64,000 nucleotides of DNA from Sipunculus nudus (GCA_026874595.1 CM049318.1:1127241-1191240); one strand, 5' to 3'. Counted from the stretch's first letter, positions 9,923 to 23,133 are shown. Program-made: numbers and translations. The notes: generated from the sequence alone by a model not told the origin.

Positions 9923-11142
9923 TTCATTCTAGTTAATATTCATAGATATTTTCTGCGGATTTGATTACCTGGTGGATCCAGTAAAGGCGTTCTGCCTCAG
10001 CGGAGGAATGTGCTCAGTTGTAGTTCATTCTAGTTAATATCCATAGATATTTTCTGCGGATTTGGTTTATCTGGTGGATCCAGTAAAGGCGTTCTGCCTC
10101 AGCGGAGGAATGTGCTCAGTTGAAGTTCATTCTAGTTAATATTCATAGATATTTTCTGCGGATTTGATTACCTGGTGGATCCAGTAAAGGCGTTCTGCCT
10201 CAGCGGAGGAATGTGCTCAGTTGAAGTTCATTCTAGTTAATATTCATAGATATTTTCTGCGGATTTGGATTACCTGGTGGATCCAGTAAAGGCGTTCTGC
10301 CTCAGCGGAGGAATGTGCTCAGTTGAAGTTCATTCTAGTTAATATTCATAGATATTTTCTGCGGATTTGGATTACCTGGTGGATCCAGTAAAGGTGTTCT
10401 GCCTCAGCGGAGGAATGTGCTCAGTTGAAGTTCATTCTAGTTAATATTCATAGATATTTTCTGCGGATTTGGATTACCTGGTGGATCCAGTAAAGGTGTT
10501 CTGCCTCAGCGGAGGAATGTGCTCAGTTGAAGTTCATTCTAGTTAATATTCATAGATATTTTCTGCGGATTTGATTACCTGGTGGATCCAGTAAAGGCGT
10601 TCTGCCTCAGCGGAGGAATGTGCTCAGTTGAAGTTCATTCTAGTTAATATCCATAGATATTTTCTGCGGATTTGGTTTATCTGGTGGATCCAGTAAAGGC
10701 GTTCTGCCTCAGCGGAGGAATGTGCTCAGTTGAAGTTCATTCTAGTTAATATTCATAGATATTTTCTGCGGATTTGATTACCTGGTGGATCCAGTAAAGG
10801 CGTTCTGCCTCAGCGGAGGAATGTGCTCAGTTGAAGTTCATTCTAGTTAATATTCATAGATATTTTCTGCGGATTTGGATTACCTGGTGGATCCAGTAAA
10901 GGCGTTCTGCCTCAGCGGAGGAATGTGCTCAGTTGAAGTTCATTCTAGTTAATATTCATAGATATTTTCTGCGGATTTGGATTACCTGGTGGATCCAGTA
11001 AAGATGTTCTGCCTCAGCGGAGGAATGTGCTCAGTTGAAGTTCATTCTAGTTAATATTCATAGATATTTTCTGCGGATTTGGATTACCTGGTGGATCCAG
11101 TAAAGGTGTTCTGCCTCAGCGGAGGAATGTGCTCAGTTGAAG
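9923..11142 (+). repeat. Tandem pair of 610-bp six-monomer HORs
   Basis: Two copies of the order B, C1, B, A, A, A (101+102+101+3x102 = 610 bp) start at 9923 and 10533. The first has GTTGTAGTTC at its C1 monomer (10021); the second has AAGATG (11004). The same tandem pair lies at 16329-17548. The six-mer type returns at 26871, 30638, 33386 and 37765, so it is the second basic HOR of the array. Confidence 0.88.
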
Positions 11143-12467
11143 TTCATTCTAGTTAATATTCATAGATATTTTCTGCGGATTTGGTTTATCTGGTGGATCC
11201 AGTAAAGGTGTTCTGCCTCAGCGGAGGAATGTGCTCAGTTGAAGTTCATTCTAGTTAATATTCATAGATATTTTCTGCGGATTTGGATTACCTGGTGGAT
11301 CCAGTAAAGGCGTTCTGCCTCAGCGGAGGAATGCGCTCAGTTGAAGTTCATTCTAGTTAATATTCATAGATATTTTCTGCGGATTTGGATTACCTGGTGG
11401 ATCCAGTAAAGGCGTTCTGCCTCAGCGGAGGAATGTGCTCAGTTGAAGTTCATTCTAGTTAATATTCATAGATATTATCTGCGGATTTGGATTACCTGGT
11501 GTATCCAGTAAAGGCGTTCTGCCTCAGCGGAGGAATGTGCTCAGTTGAAGTTCATTCAAGTTAATATTCATAGATATTTTCTGCGGATTTGGATTACCTG
11601 GTGGATCCAGTAAAGGCGTTCTGCCTAAGCGGAGGAATGTGCTCAGTTGAAGTTCATTCTAGTTAATATTCATAGATATTTTCTGCGGATTTGGATTACC
11701 TGGTGGATCCAGTAAAAGCGTTCTGCCTCAGCGGAGGAATGTGCTCAGTTGAAGTTCATTCTAGTTAATATTCATAGATATTTTCTGCGGATTTGGATTA
11801 CCTGGTGGATCCAGTAAAGGCGTTCTGCCTCAGCGGAGGAATGTGCTCAGTTGAAGTTCATTCTAGTTAATATTCATAGATATTTTCTGTGGATTTGGAT
11901 TATCTGGTGGATCCAGTAAAGGCGTTCTGCCTTAGCGGGGGAATGTGCTCAGTTGAAGTTCATTCTAGTTAATATTCATAGATATTTTCTGCGGATTTGA
12001 TTACCTGGTGGATCCAGTAAAGGCGTTCTGCCTCAGCGGAGGAATGTGCTCAGTTGAAGTTCATTCTAGTTAATATTCATAGATATTTTCTGCGGATTTG
12101 GATTACCTGGTGTATCCAGTAAAGGCGTTCTGCCTGAGCGGAGGAATGTGCTCAGTTGAAGTTCATTCAAGTTAATATTCATAGATATTTTCTGCGGCTT
12201 TGGATTACCTGGTGGATCCAGTAAAGGTGTTCTGCCTCAGCGGAGGAATGTGCTCAGTTGAAGTTCATTCTTGTTAATATTCATAGATATTTTCTGCGGA
12301 TTTGGATTACCTGGTGGATCCAGTAAAGGTGTTCTGCCTCAGCGGAGGAATGTGCTCAGTTGAAGTTCATTCTAGTTAATATTCATAGATATTTTCTGCG
12401 GATTTGGTTTATCTGGTGGATCCAGTAAAGGTGTTCTGCCTCAGCGGAGGAATGTGCTCAGTTGAAG

Positions 12468-12561
12468 TTCATTCTAGTTAATATTCATAGATATTTTCTG
12501 GATTACCTGGTGGATCCAGTAAAGGCGTTATGCCTCAGCGGAGGAATGTGCTAAGTTGAAG
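12468..12561 (+). repeat. 94-bp monomer (8-bp deletion), copy 1
   Basis: The segment CGGATTTG (monomer 34-41) is missing, joining CTG to GATTACC. A TG dinucleotide at each end could have mediated it. The following monomer (12562) has TTTTAG, GACATTTTC and CTGATGG. The same pair recurs at 18874 and 22837. Confidence 0.92.
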
Positions 12562-13171
12562 TTCATTTTAGTTAATATTCATAGACATTTTCTGCGGATT
12601 TGATTACCTGATGGATCCAGTAAAGGCGTTCTGCCTCAGCGGAGGAATGTGCGCAGTTGAAGTTCATTCTAGTTAATATTCATAGATATTTTCTGCGGAT
12701 TTGGATTACCTGGTGGATCCAGTAAAGGCGTTCTGCCTCAGCGGAGGAATGTGCTCAGTTGAAGTTCATTCTAGTTAATATTCATAGATATTTTCTGCGG
12801 ATTTGGATTACCTGGTGGATCCAGTAAAAGCGTTCTGCCTCAGCGGAGGAATGTGCTCAGCTGAAGTTCATTCTAGTTAATATTCATAGATATTTTCTGC
12901 GGATTTGGTTTATCTGGTGGATCCAGTAAAGGTGTTCTGCCTCAGCGGAGGAATGTGCTCAGTTGAAGTTCATTCTAGTTAATATTCATAGATATTTTCT
13001 GCGGATTTGATTACCTGGTGGATCCAGTAAAGGCGTTCTGCCTCAGCGGAGGAATGTGCTAAGTTGAAGTTCATTCTAGTTAATATTCATAGATATTTTC
13101 TGCGGATTTAGTTTACCTGGTGGATCCAGTAAAGGCGTTCTGCCTTAGCGGAGGAATGTACTCAGTTGAAG

Positions 13172-14189
13172 TTCATTCTAGTTAATATTCATAGATATTT
13201 TCTGCGGATTTGGATTACCTGGTGGATCCAGTAAAGGTGTTCTGCCTCAGCGGAGGAATGTGCTCAGTTGAAGTTCATTCTAGTTAATATTCATAGATAT
13301 TTTCTGCGGATTTGGTTTATCTGGTGGATCCAGTAAAGGTGTTCTGCCTCAGCGGAGGAATGTGCTCAGTTGAAGTTCATTCTAGTTAATATTCATAGAT
13401 ATTTTCTGCGGATTTGATTACCTGGTGGATCCAGTAAAGGCGTTCTGCCTCAGCGGAGGAATGTGCTAAGTTGAAGTTCATTCTAGTTAATATTCATAGA
13501 TATTTTCTGCGGATTTGGTTTATCTGGTGGATCCAGTAAAGGTGTTCTGCCTCAGCGGAGGAATGTGCTCAGTTGAAGTTCATTCTAGTTAATATTCATA
13601 GATATTTTCTGCGGATTTGGATTACCTGGTGGATCCAGTAAAGGCGTTCTGCCTCAGCGGAGGAATGTGCACAGTTGAAGTTCATTCTAGTTAATATTCA
13701 TAGATATTTTCTGCGGATTTGGATTACCTGGTGGATCCAGTAAAGGCGTTCTGCCTCAGCGGAGGAATGTGCTCAGTTGAAGTTCATTCTAGTTAATATT
13801 CATAGATATTTTCTGCGGATTTGGTTTATCTGGTGGATCCAGTAAAGGTGTTCTGCCTCAGCGGAGGAATGTGCTCAGTTGAAGTTCATTCTAGTTAATA
13901 TTCATAGATATTTTCTGCGGATTTGATTACCTGGTGGATCCAGTAAAGGCGTTCTGCCTCAGCGGAGGAATGTGCTAAGTTGAAGTTCATTCTAGTTAAT
14001 ATTCATAGATATTTTCTGCGGATTTGGTTTATCTGGTGGATCCAGTAAAGGTGTTCTGCCTCAGCGGAGGAATGTGCTCAGTTGAAGTTCATTCTAGTTA
14101 ATATTCATAGATATTTTCTGCGGATTTGGATTACCTGGTGGATCCAGTAAAGGCGTTCTGCCTCAGCGGAGGAATGTGCACAGTTGAAG
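13172..14189 (+). repeat. Local 509-bp tandem duplication (5 monomers)
   Basis: The order A, C2, B, C2, A(GCACAG) occurs twice, at 13172-13680 and 13681-14189. Copies 1 and 3 of large repeat I have this block once. It accounts exactly for the shift in offset from 5,999 to 6,508 bp between the flanking marks. Confidence 0.9.
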
Positions 14190-16328
14190 TTCATTCTAGT
14201 AAATATTCATAGATATTTTCTGCGGATTTGGATTACCTGGTGGATCCAGTAAAGGCGTTCTGCCTCAGCGGAGGAATGTGCTCAGTTGAAGTTCATTCTA
14301 GTTAATATCCATAGATATTTTCTGCGGATTTGGATTACCTGGTGGATCCAGTAAAGGTGTTCTGCCTCAGCGGAGGAATGTGCTCAGTTGAAGTTCATTC
14401 TAGTTAATATTCATAGATATGTTCTGCGGATTTGATTACCTGGTGGATCCAGTAAAGGCGTTCTGCCTCAGCGGAGGAATGTGCTCAGTTGAAGTTCATT
14501 CTAGTTAATATCCATAGATATTTTCTGCGGATTTGGTTTATCTGGTGGATCCAGTAAAGGCGTTCTGCCTCAGCGGAGGAATGTGCTCAGTTGAAGTTCA
14601 TTCTAGTTAATATTCATAAATATTTTCTGCGGATTTGGATTACCTGGTGGATCCAGTTAAGGCGTTCTGCCTCAGCGGAGGAATGTGCTCAGTTGAAGTT
14701 CATTCTAGTTAATATTCATAGATATTTTCTGCGGATTTGGATTACCTGGTGGATCCAGTAAAAGCGTTCTGCCTCAGCGGAGGAATGTGCTCAGTTGAAG
14801 TTCATTCTAGTTAATATTCATAGATATTTTCTGCGGATTTGGTTTATCTGGTGGATCCAGTAAAGGTGTTCTGCCTCAGCGGAGGAATGTGCTCAGTTGA
14901 AGTTCATTCTAGTTAATATTTATAGATATTTTCTGCGGATTTGGATTACCTGGTGGATCCAGTAAAGGCGTTCTGCCTCAGCGGATGAATGTGCTCAGTT
15001 GAAGTTCATTCTAGTTAATATTCATAGATATTTTCTGCGGATTTGGATTACCTGGTGGATCCAGTAAAGGCGTTCTGCCTTAGCGGGGGAATGTGCTCAG
15101 TTGAAGTTCATTCTAGTTAATATTCATAGATATTTTCTGCGGATTTGGATTACCTGGTGGATCCGGTAAAGGCGTTCTGCCTCAGCGGAGGAATGTGCTC
15201 AGTTGAAGTTCATTCAAGTTAATATTCATAGATATTTTCTGCGGATTTGATTACCTGGTGGATCCAGTAAAGGCGTTCTGTCTCAGCGGAGGAATGTGCT
15301 CAGTTGAAGTTCATTCTAGTTAATATCCATAGATATTTTCTGCGGATTTGGTTTATCTGGTGGATCCAGTAAAGGCGTTCTGCCTCAGCGGAGGAATGTG
15401 CTCAGTTGAAGTTCATTCTAGTTAATATTCATAGATATTTTCTGCGGATTTGATTACCTGGTGGATCCAGTAAAGGCGTTCTGCCTCAGCGGAGGAATGT
15501 GCTCAGTTGAAGTTCATTCTAGTTAATATTCATAGATATTTTCTGCGGATTTGGATTACCTGGTGTATCCAGTAAAGGCGTTCTGCCTGAGCGGAGGAAT
15601 GTGCTCAGTTGAAGTTCATTCAAGTTAATATTCATAGATATTTTCTGCGGATTTGGATTACCTGGTGGATCCAGTAAAGGTGTTCTGCCTCAGCGGAGGA
15701 ATGTGCTCAGTTGAAGTTCATTCTTGTTAATATTCATAGATATTTTCTGCGGATTTGGATTACCTGGTGGATCCAGTAAAGGTGTTCTGCCTCAGCGGAG
15801 GAATGTGCTCAGTTGAAGTTCATTCTAGTTAATATTCATAGATATTTTCTGCGGATTTGGTTTATCTGGTGGATCCAGTAAAGGTGTTCTGCCTCAGCGG
15901 AGGAATGTGCTCAGTTGAAGTTCATTCTAGTTAATATTCATAGATATTTTCTGCGGATTTGGATTACCTGGTGGATCCAGTAAAGGCGTTCTGCCTCAGC
16001 GGAGGAATGTGCTCAGTTGAAGTTCATTCTAGTTAATATTCATAGATATTTTCTGCGGATTTGGATTACCTGGTGGATCCAGTAAAGGCGTTCTGCCTTA
16101 GCGGAGGAATGTGCTCAGTTGAAGTTCATTCTAGTTAATATTCATAAATATTTTCTGCGGATTTGGATTACCTGGTGGATCCAGTAAAGGCGTTCTGCCT
16201 CAGCGGAGGAATGTGCTCAGTTGAAGTTCATTCTAGTTAATATTCATAGATATTTTCTGCGGATTTGGATTACCTGGTGGATCCAGTAAAGGTGTTCTGC
16301 CTCAGCGGAGGAATGTGCTCAGTTGAAG

Positions 16329-17548
16329 TTCATTCTAGTTAATATTCATAGATATTTTCTGCGGATTTGATTACCTGGTGGATCCAGTAAAGGCGTTCTG
16401 CCTCAGCGGAGGAATGTGCTCAGTTGTAGTTCATTCTAGTTAATATCCATAGATATTTTCTGCGGATTTGGTTTATCTGGTGGATCCAGTAAAGGCGTTC
16501 TGCCTCAGCGGAGGAATGTGCTCAGTTGAAGTTCATTCTAGTTAATATTCATAGATATTTTCTGCGGATTTGATTACCTGGTGGATCCAGTAAAGGCGTT
16601 CTGCCTCAGCGGAGGAATGTGCTCAGTTGAAGTTCATTCTAGTTAATATTCATAGATATTTTCTGCGGATTTGGATTACCTGGTGGATCCAGTAAAGGCG
16701 TTCTGCCTCAGCGGAGGAATGTGCTCAGTTGAAGTTCATTCTAGTTAATATTCATAGATATTTTCTGCGGATTTGGATTACCTGGTGGATCCAGTAAAGG
16801 TGTTCTGCCTCAGCGGAGGAATGTGCTCAGTTGAAGTTCATTCTAGTTAATATTCATAGATATTTTCTGCGGATTTGGATTACCTGGTGGATCCAGTAAA
16901 GGTGTTCTGCCTCAGCGGAGGAATGTGCTCAGTTGAAGTTCATTCTAGTTAATATTCATAGATATTTTCTGCGGATTTGATTACCTGGTGGATCCAGTAA
17001 AGGCGTTCTGCCTCAGCGGAGGAATGTGCTCAGTTGAAGTTCATTCTAGTTAATATCCATAGATATTTTCTGCGGATTTGGTTTATCTGGTGGATCCAGT
17101 AAAGGCGTTCTGCCTCAGCGGAGGAATGTGCTCAGTTGAAGTTCATTCTAGTTAATATTCATAGATATTTTCTGCGGATTTGATTACCTGGTGGATCCAG
17201 TAAAGGCGTTCTGCCTCAGCGGAGGAATGTGCTCAGTTGAAGTTCATTCTAGTTAATATTCATAGATATTTTCTGCGGATTTGGATTACCTGGTGGATCC
17301 AGTAAAGGCGTTCTGCCTCAGCGGAGGAATGTGCTCAGTTGAAGTTCATTCTAGTTAATATTCATAGATATTTTCTGCGGATTTGGATTACCTGGTGGAT
17401 CCAGTAAAGATGTTCTGCCTCAGCGGAGGAATGTGCTCAGTTGAAGTTCATTCTAGTTAATATTCATAGATATTTTCTGCGGATTTGGATTACCTGGTGG
17501 ATCCAGTAAAGGTGTTCTGCCTCAGCGGAGGAATGTGCTCAGTTGAAG
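16329..17548 (+). repeat. Tandem pair of 610-bp six-mers, second location
   Basis: This is the counterpart of 9923-11142 at offset 6,406. The GTTGTAGTTC mark is in the first six-mer and AAGATG in the second. Confidence 0.87.
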
Positions 17549-18873
17549 TTCATTCTAGTTAATATTCATAGATATTTTCTGCGGATTTGGTTTATCTGGT
17601 GGATCCAGTAAAGGTGTTCTGCCTCAGCGGAGGAATGTGCTCAGTTGAAGTTCATTCTAGTTAATATTCATAGATATTTTCTGCGGATTTGGATTACCTG
17701 GTGGATCCAGTAAAGGCGTTCTGCCTCAGCGGAGGAATGCGCTCAGTTGAAGTTCATTCTAGTTAATATTCATAGATATTTTCTGCGGATTTGGATTACC
17801 TGGTGGATCCAGTAAAGGCGTTCTGCCTCAGCGGAGGAATGTGCTCAGTTGAAGTTCATTCTAGTTAATATTCATAGATATTATCTGCGGATTTGGATTA
17901 CCTGGTGTATCCAGTAAAGGCGTTCTGCCTCAGCGGAGGAATGTGCTCAGTTGAAGTTCATTCAAGTTAATATTCATAGATATTTTCTGCGGATTTGGAT
18001 TACCTGGTGGATCCAGTAAAGGCGTTCTGCCTAAGCGGAGGAATGTGCTCAGTTGAAGTTCATTCTAGTTAATATTCATAGATATTTTCTGCGGATTTGG
18101 ATTACCTGGTGGATCCAGTAAAAGCGTTCTGCCTCAGCGGAGGAATGTGCTCAGTTGAAGTTCATTCTAGTTAATATTCATAGATATTTTCTGCGGATTT
18201 GGATTACCTGGTGGATCCAGTAAAGGCGTTCTGCCTCAGCGGAGGAATGTGCTCAGTTGAAGTTCATTCTAGTTAATATTCATAGATATTTTCTGTGGAT
18301 TTGGATTATCTGGTGGATCCAGTAAAGGCGTTCTGCCTTAGCGGGGGAATGTGCTCAGTTGAAGTTCATTCTAGTTAATATTCATAGATATTTTCTGCGG
18401 ATTTGATTACCTGGTGGATCCAGTAAAGGCGTTCTGCCTCAGCGGAGGAATGTGCTCAGTTGAAGTTCATTCTAGTTAATATTCATAGATATTTTCTGCG
18501 GATTTGGATTACCTGGTGTATCCAGTAAAGGCGTTCTGCCTGAGCGGAGGAATGTGCTCAGTTGAAGTTCATTCAAGTTAATATTCATAGATATTTTCTG
18601 CGGCTTTGGATTACCTGGTGGATCCAGTAAAGGTGTTCTGCCTCAGCGGAGGAATGTGCTCAGTTGAAGTTCATTCTTGTTAATATTCATAGATATTTTC
18701 TGCGGATTTGGATTACCTGGTGGATCCAGTAAAGGTGTTCTGCCTCAGCGGAGGAATGTGCTCAGTTGAAGTTCATTCTAGTTAATATTCATAGATATTT
18801 TCTGCGGATTTGGTTTATCTGGTGGATCCAGTAAAGGTGTTCTGCCTCAGCGGAGGAATGTGCTCAGTTGAAG

Positions 18874-18967
18874 TTCATTCTAGTTAATATTCATAGATAT
18901 TTTCTGGATTACCTGGTGGATCCAGTAAAGGCGTTATGCCTCAGCGGAGGAATGTGCTAAGTTGAAG
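18874..18967 (+). repeat. 94-bp monomer, copy 2
   Basis: It has the same 8-bp deletion as 12468, exactly 6,406 bp downstream, and is followed by the TTTTAG/GACATTTTC/CTGATGG monomer. Confidence 0.92.
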
Positions 18968-19170
18968 TTCATTTTAGTTAATATTCATAGACATTTTCTG
19001 CGGATTTGATTACCTGATGGATCCAGTAAAGGCGTTCTGCCTCAGCGGAGGAATGTGCGCAGTTGAAGTTCATTCTAGTTAATATTCATAGATATTTTCT
19101 GCGGATTTGGATTACCTGGTGGATCCAGTAAAGGCGTTCTGCCTCAGCGGAGGAATGTGCTCAGTTGAAG

Positions 19171-22100
19171 TTCATTCTAGTTAATATTCATAGATATTTT
19201 CTGCGGATTTGGATTACCTGGTGGATCCAGTAAAAGCGTTCTGCCTCAGCGGAGGAATGTGCTCAGCTGAAGTTCATTCTAGTTAATATTCATAGATATT
19301 TTCTGCGGATTTGGTTTATCTGGTGGATCCAGTAAAGGTGTTCTGCCTCAGCGGAGGAATGTGCTCAGTTGAAGTTCATTCTAGTTAATATTCATAGATA
19401 TTTTCTGCGGATTTGATTACCTGGTGGATCCAGTAAAGGCGTTCTGCCTCAGCGGAGGAATGTGCTAAGTTGAAGTTCATTCTAGTTAATATTCATAGAT
19501 ATTTTCTGCGGATTTAGTTTACCTGGTGGATCCAGTAAAGGCGTTCTGCCTTAGCGGAGGAATGTACTCAGTTGAAGTTCATTCTAGTTAATATTCATAG
19601 ATATTTTCTGCGGATTTGGATTACCTGGTGGATCCAGTAAAGGTGTTCTGCCTCAGCGGAGGAATGTGCTCAGTTGAAGTTCATTCTAGTTAATATTCAT
19701 AGATATTTTCTGCGGATTTGGTTTATCTGGTGGATCCAGTAAAGGTGTTCTGCCTCAGCGGAGGAATGTGCTCAGTTGAAGTTCATTCTAGTTAATATTC
19801 ATAGATATTTTCTGCGGATTTGATTACCTGGTGGATCCAGTAAAGGCGTTCTGCCTCAGCGGAGGAATGTGCTAAGTTGAAGTTCATTCTAGTTAATATT
19901 CATAGATATTTTCTGCGGATTTGGTTTATCTGGTGGATCCAGTAAAGGTGTTCTGCCTCAGCGGAGGAATGTGCTCAGTTGAAGTTCATTCTAGTTAATA
20001 TTCATAGATATTTTCTGCGGATTTGGATTACCTGGTGGATCCAGTAAAGGCGTTCTGCCTCAGCGGAGGAATGTGCACAGTTGAAGTTCATTCTAGTTAA
20101 TATTCATAGATATTTTCTGCGGATTTGGATTACCTGGTGGATCCAGTAAAGGCGTTCTGCCTCAGCGGAGGAATGTGCTCAGTTGAAGTTCATTCTAGTT
20201 AATATCCATAGATATTTTCTGCGGATTTGGATTACCTGGTGGATCCAGTAAAGGTGTTCTGCCTCAGCGGAGGAATGTGCTCAGTTGAAGTTCATTCTAG
20301 TTAATATTCATAGATATGTTCTGCGGATTTGATTACCTGGTGGATCCAGTAAAGGCGTTCTGCCTCAGCGGAGGAATGTGCTCAGTTGAAGTTCATTCTA
20401 GTTAATATCCATAGATATTTTCTGCGGATTTGGTTTATCTGGTGGATCCAGTAAAGGCGTTCTGCCTCAGCGGAGGAATGTGCTCAGTTGAAGTTCATTC
20501 TAGTTAATATTCATAAATATTTTCTGCGGATTTGGATTACCTGGTGGATCCAGTTAAGGCGTTCTGCCTCAGCGGAGGAATGTGCTCAGTTGAAGTTCAT
20601 TCTAGTTAATATTCATAGATATTTTCTGCGGATTTGGATTACCTGGTGGATCCAGTAAAAGCGTTCTGCCTCAGCGGAGGAATGTGCTCAGTTGAAGTTC
20701 ATTCTAGTTAATATTCATAGATATTTTCTGCGGATTTGGTTTATCTGGTGGATCCAGTAAAGGTGTTCTGCCTCAGCGGAGGAATGTGCTCAGTTGAAGT
20801 TCATTCTAGTTAATATTTATAGATATTTTCTGCGGATTTGGATTACCTGGTGGATCCAGTAAAGGCGTTCTGCCTCAGCGGATGAATGTGCTCAGTTGAA
20901 GTTCATTCTAGTTAATATTCATAGATATTTTCTGCGGATTTGGATTACCTGGTGGATCCAGTAAAGGCGTTCTGCCTTAGCGGGGGAATGTGCTCAGTTG
21001 AAGTTCATTCTAGTTAATATTCATAGATATTTTCTGCGGATTTGGATTACCTGGTGGATCCAGTAAAGGCGTTCTGCCTCAGCGGAGGAATGTGCTCAGT
21101 TGAAGTTCATTCAAGTTAATATTCATAGATATTTTCTGCGGATTTGATTACCTGGTGGATCCAGTAAAGGCGTTCTGTCTCAGCGGAGGAATGTGCTCAG
21201 TTGAAGTTCATTCTAGTTAATATCCATAGATATTTTCTGCGGATTTGGTTTATCTGGTGGATCCAGTAAAGGCGTTCTGCCTCAGCGGAGGAATGTGCTC
21301 AGTTGAAGTTCATTCTAGTTAATATTCATAGATATTTTCTGCGGATTTGATAACCTGGTGGATCCAGTAAAGGCGTTCTGCCTCAGCGGAGGAATGTGCT
21401 CAGTTGAAGTTCATTCTAGTTAATATTCATAGATATTTTCTGCGGATTTGGATTACCTGGTGTATCCAGTAAAGGCGTTCTGCCTGAGCGGAGGAATGTG
21501 CTCAGTTGAAGTTCATTCAAGTTAATATTCATAGATATTTTCTGCGGATTTGGATTACCTGGTGGATCCAGTAAAGGTGTTCTGCCTCAGCGGAGGAATG
21601 TGCTCAGTTGAAGTTCATTCTTGTTAATATTCATAGATATTTTCTGCGGATTTGGATTACCTGGTGGATCCAGTAAAGGTGTTCTGCCTCAGCGGAGGAA
21701 TGTGCTCAGTTGAAGTTCATTCTAGTTAATATTCATAGATATTTTCTGCGGATTTGGTTTATCTGGTGGATCCAGTAAAGGTGTTCTGCCTCAGCGGAGG
21801 AATGTGCTCAGTTGAAGTTCATTCTAGTTAATATTCATAGATATTTTCTGCGGATTTGGATTACCTGGTGGATCCAGTAAAGGCGTTCTGCCTCAGCGGA
21901 GGAATGTGCTCAGTTGAAGTTCATTCTAGTTAATATTCATAGATATTTTCTGCGGATTTGGATTACCTGGTGGATCCAGTAAAGGCGTTCTGCCTTAGCG
22001 GAGGAATGTGCTCAGTTGAAGTTCATTCTAGTTAATATTCATAGATATTTTCTGCGGATTTGGATTACCTGGTGGATCCAGTAAAGGAGTTCTGCCTCAG

Positions 22101-23133
22101 CGGAGGAATGTGCTCAGTTGAAGTTCATTCTAGTTAATATTCATAAATATTTTCTGCGGATTTGGATTACCTGGTGGATCCAGTAAAGGCGTTCTGCCTC
22201 AGCGGAGGAATGTGCTCAGTTGAAGTTCATTCTAGTTAATATTCATAGATATTTTCTGCGGATTTGGATTACCTGGTGGATCCAGTAAAGGTGTTCTGCC
22301 TCAGCGGAGGAATGTGCTCAGTTGAAGTTCATTCTAGTTAATATTCATAGATATTTTCTGCGGATTTGATTACCTGGTGGATCCAGTAAAGGCGTTCTGC
22401 CTCAGCGGAGGAATGTGCTCAGTTGAAGTTCATTCTAGTTAATATTCATAGATATTTTCTGCGGATTTGGATTACCTGGTGGATCCAGTAAAGGCGTTCT
22501 GCCTGAGCGGAGGAATGTGCTCAGTTGAAGTTCATTCAAGTTAATATTCATAGATATTTTCTGCGGCTTTGGATTACCTGGTGGATCCAGTAAAGGTGTT
22601 CTGCCTCAGCGGAGGAATGTGCTCAGTTGAAGTTCATTCTTGTTAATATTCATAGATATTTTCTGCGGATTTGGATTACCTGGTGGATCCAGTAAAGGTG
22701 TTCTGCCTCAGCGGAGGAATGTGCTCAGTTGAAGTTCATTCTAGTTAATATTCATAGATATTTTCTGCGGATTTGGTTTATCTGGTGGATCCAGTAAAGG
22801 TGTTCTGCCTCAGCGGAGGAATGTGCTCAGTTGAAGTTCATTCTAGTTAATATTCATAGATATTTTCTGGATTACCTGGTGGATCCAGTAAAGGCGTTAT
22901 GCCTCAGCGGAGGAATGTGCTAAGTTGAAGTTCATTTTAGTTAATATTCATAGACATTTTCTGCGGATTTGATTACCTGATGGATCCAGTAAAGGCGTTC
23001 TGCCTCAGCGGAGGAATGTGCGCAGTTGAAGTTCATTCTAGTTAATATTCATAGATATTTTCTGCGGATTTGGATTACCTGGTGGATCCAGTAAAGGCGT
23101 TCTGCCTCAGCGGAGGAATGTGCTCAGTTGAAG
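19171..23133 (+). repeat. Large repeat I, copy 3, internally shortened (3,963 bp)
   Basis: From CAGCTG (19267) to TATTTATAG (20818) the spacing equals copy 1 (1,551 bp). It retains the GGAGTT monomer (near 22087). After a type B monomer near 22370 the sequence jumps to the monomer preceding the TCAAG/CGGCTTTGG pair, skipping 2,036 bp (20 monomers) relative to copy 1, including both 610-bp six-mers. It lacks the GGATCCGG variant shared by copies 1 and 2, and has GATAACC near 21350. Confidence 0.88.
22837..22930 (+). repeat. 94-bp monomer, copy 3
   Basis: It has the same 8-bp deletion as 12468 and 18874, followed by the TTTTAG/GACATTTTC/CTGATGG monomer. From 22931 the array matches 4337-5353. 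Confidence 0.92.

Larger units (their letters stand above)
6766..12764 (+). repeat. Large repeat I, copy 1 (5,999 bp)
   Basis: The unit starts at the AAAGCG/CAGCTG monomer. It contains monomers 7-15 of the 15-mer, then a further partial 15-mer (7682-8394) whose short monomer is replaced by a full-length CATAAATA monomer. It continues with the landmark cassette from 8191 (B monomer with GTCTCAG at 8773), two tandem 610-bp six-mers (9923-11142), a TATTATCTG monomer (11477) and a 94-bp monomer at 12468. Copy 2 has the same marks at offsets of 5,999, 6,508 and 6,406, each step being a whole number of monomers. Confidence 0.9.
12765..19170 (+). repeat. Large repeat I, copy 2 (6,406 bp)
   Basis: Markers shared with copy 1 include CAGCTG (12861), TATTTATAG (14921), GGATCCGGTAAAGG (near 15163), GTTGTAGTTC (16427), AAGATG (17410), TATTATCTG (17883) and the 94-bp monomer (18874). 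It gains five monomers (509 bp) near 13172-14189 and lacks the GGAGTT monomer found near 9683 in copy 1, so the net difference is +407 bp. Shared private variants make it a recent sister of copy 1. Confidence 0.9.
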
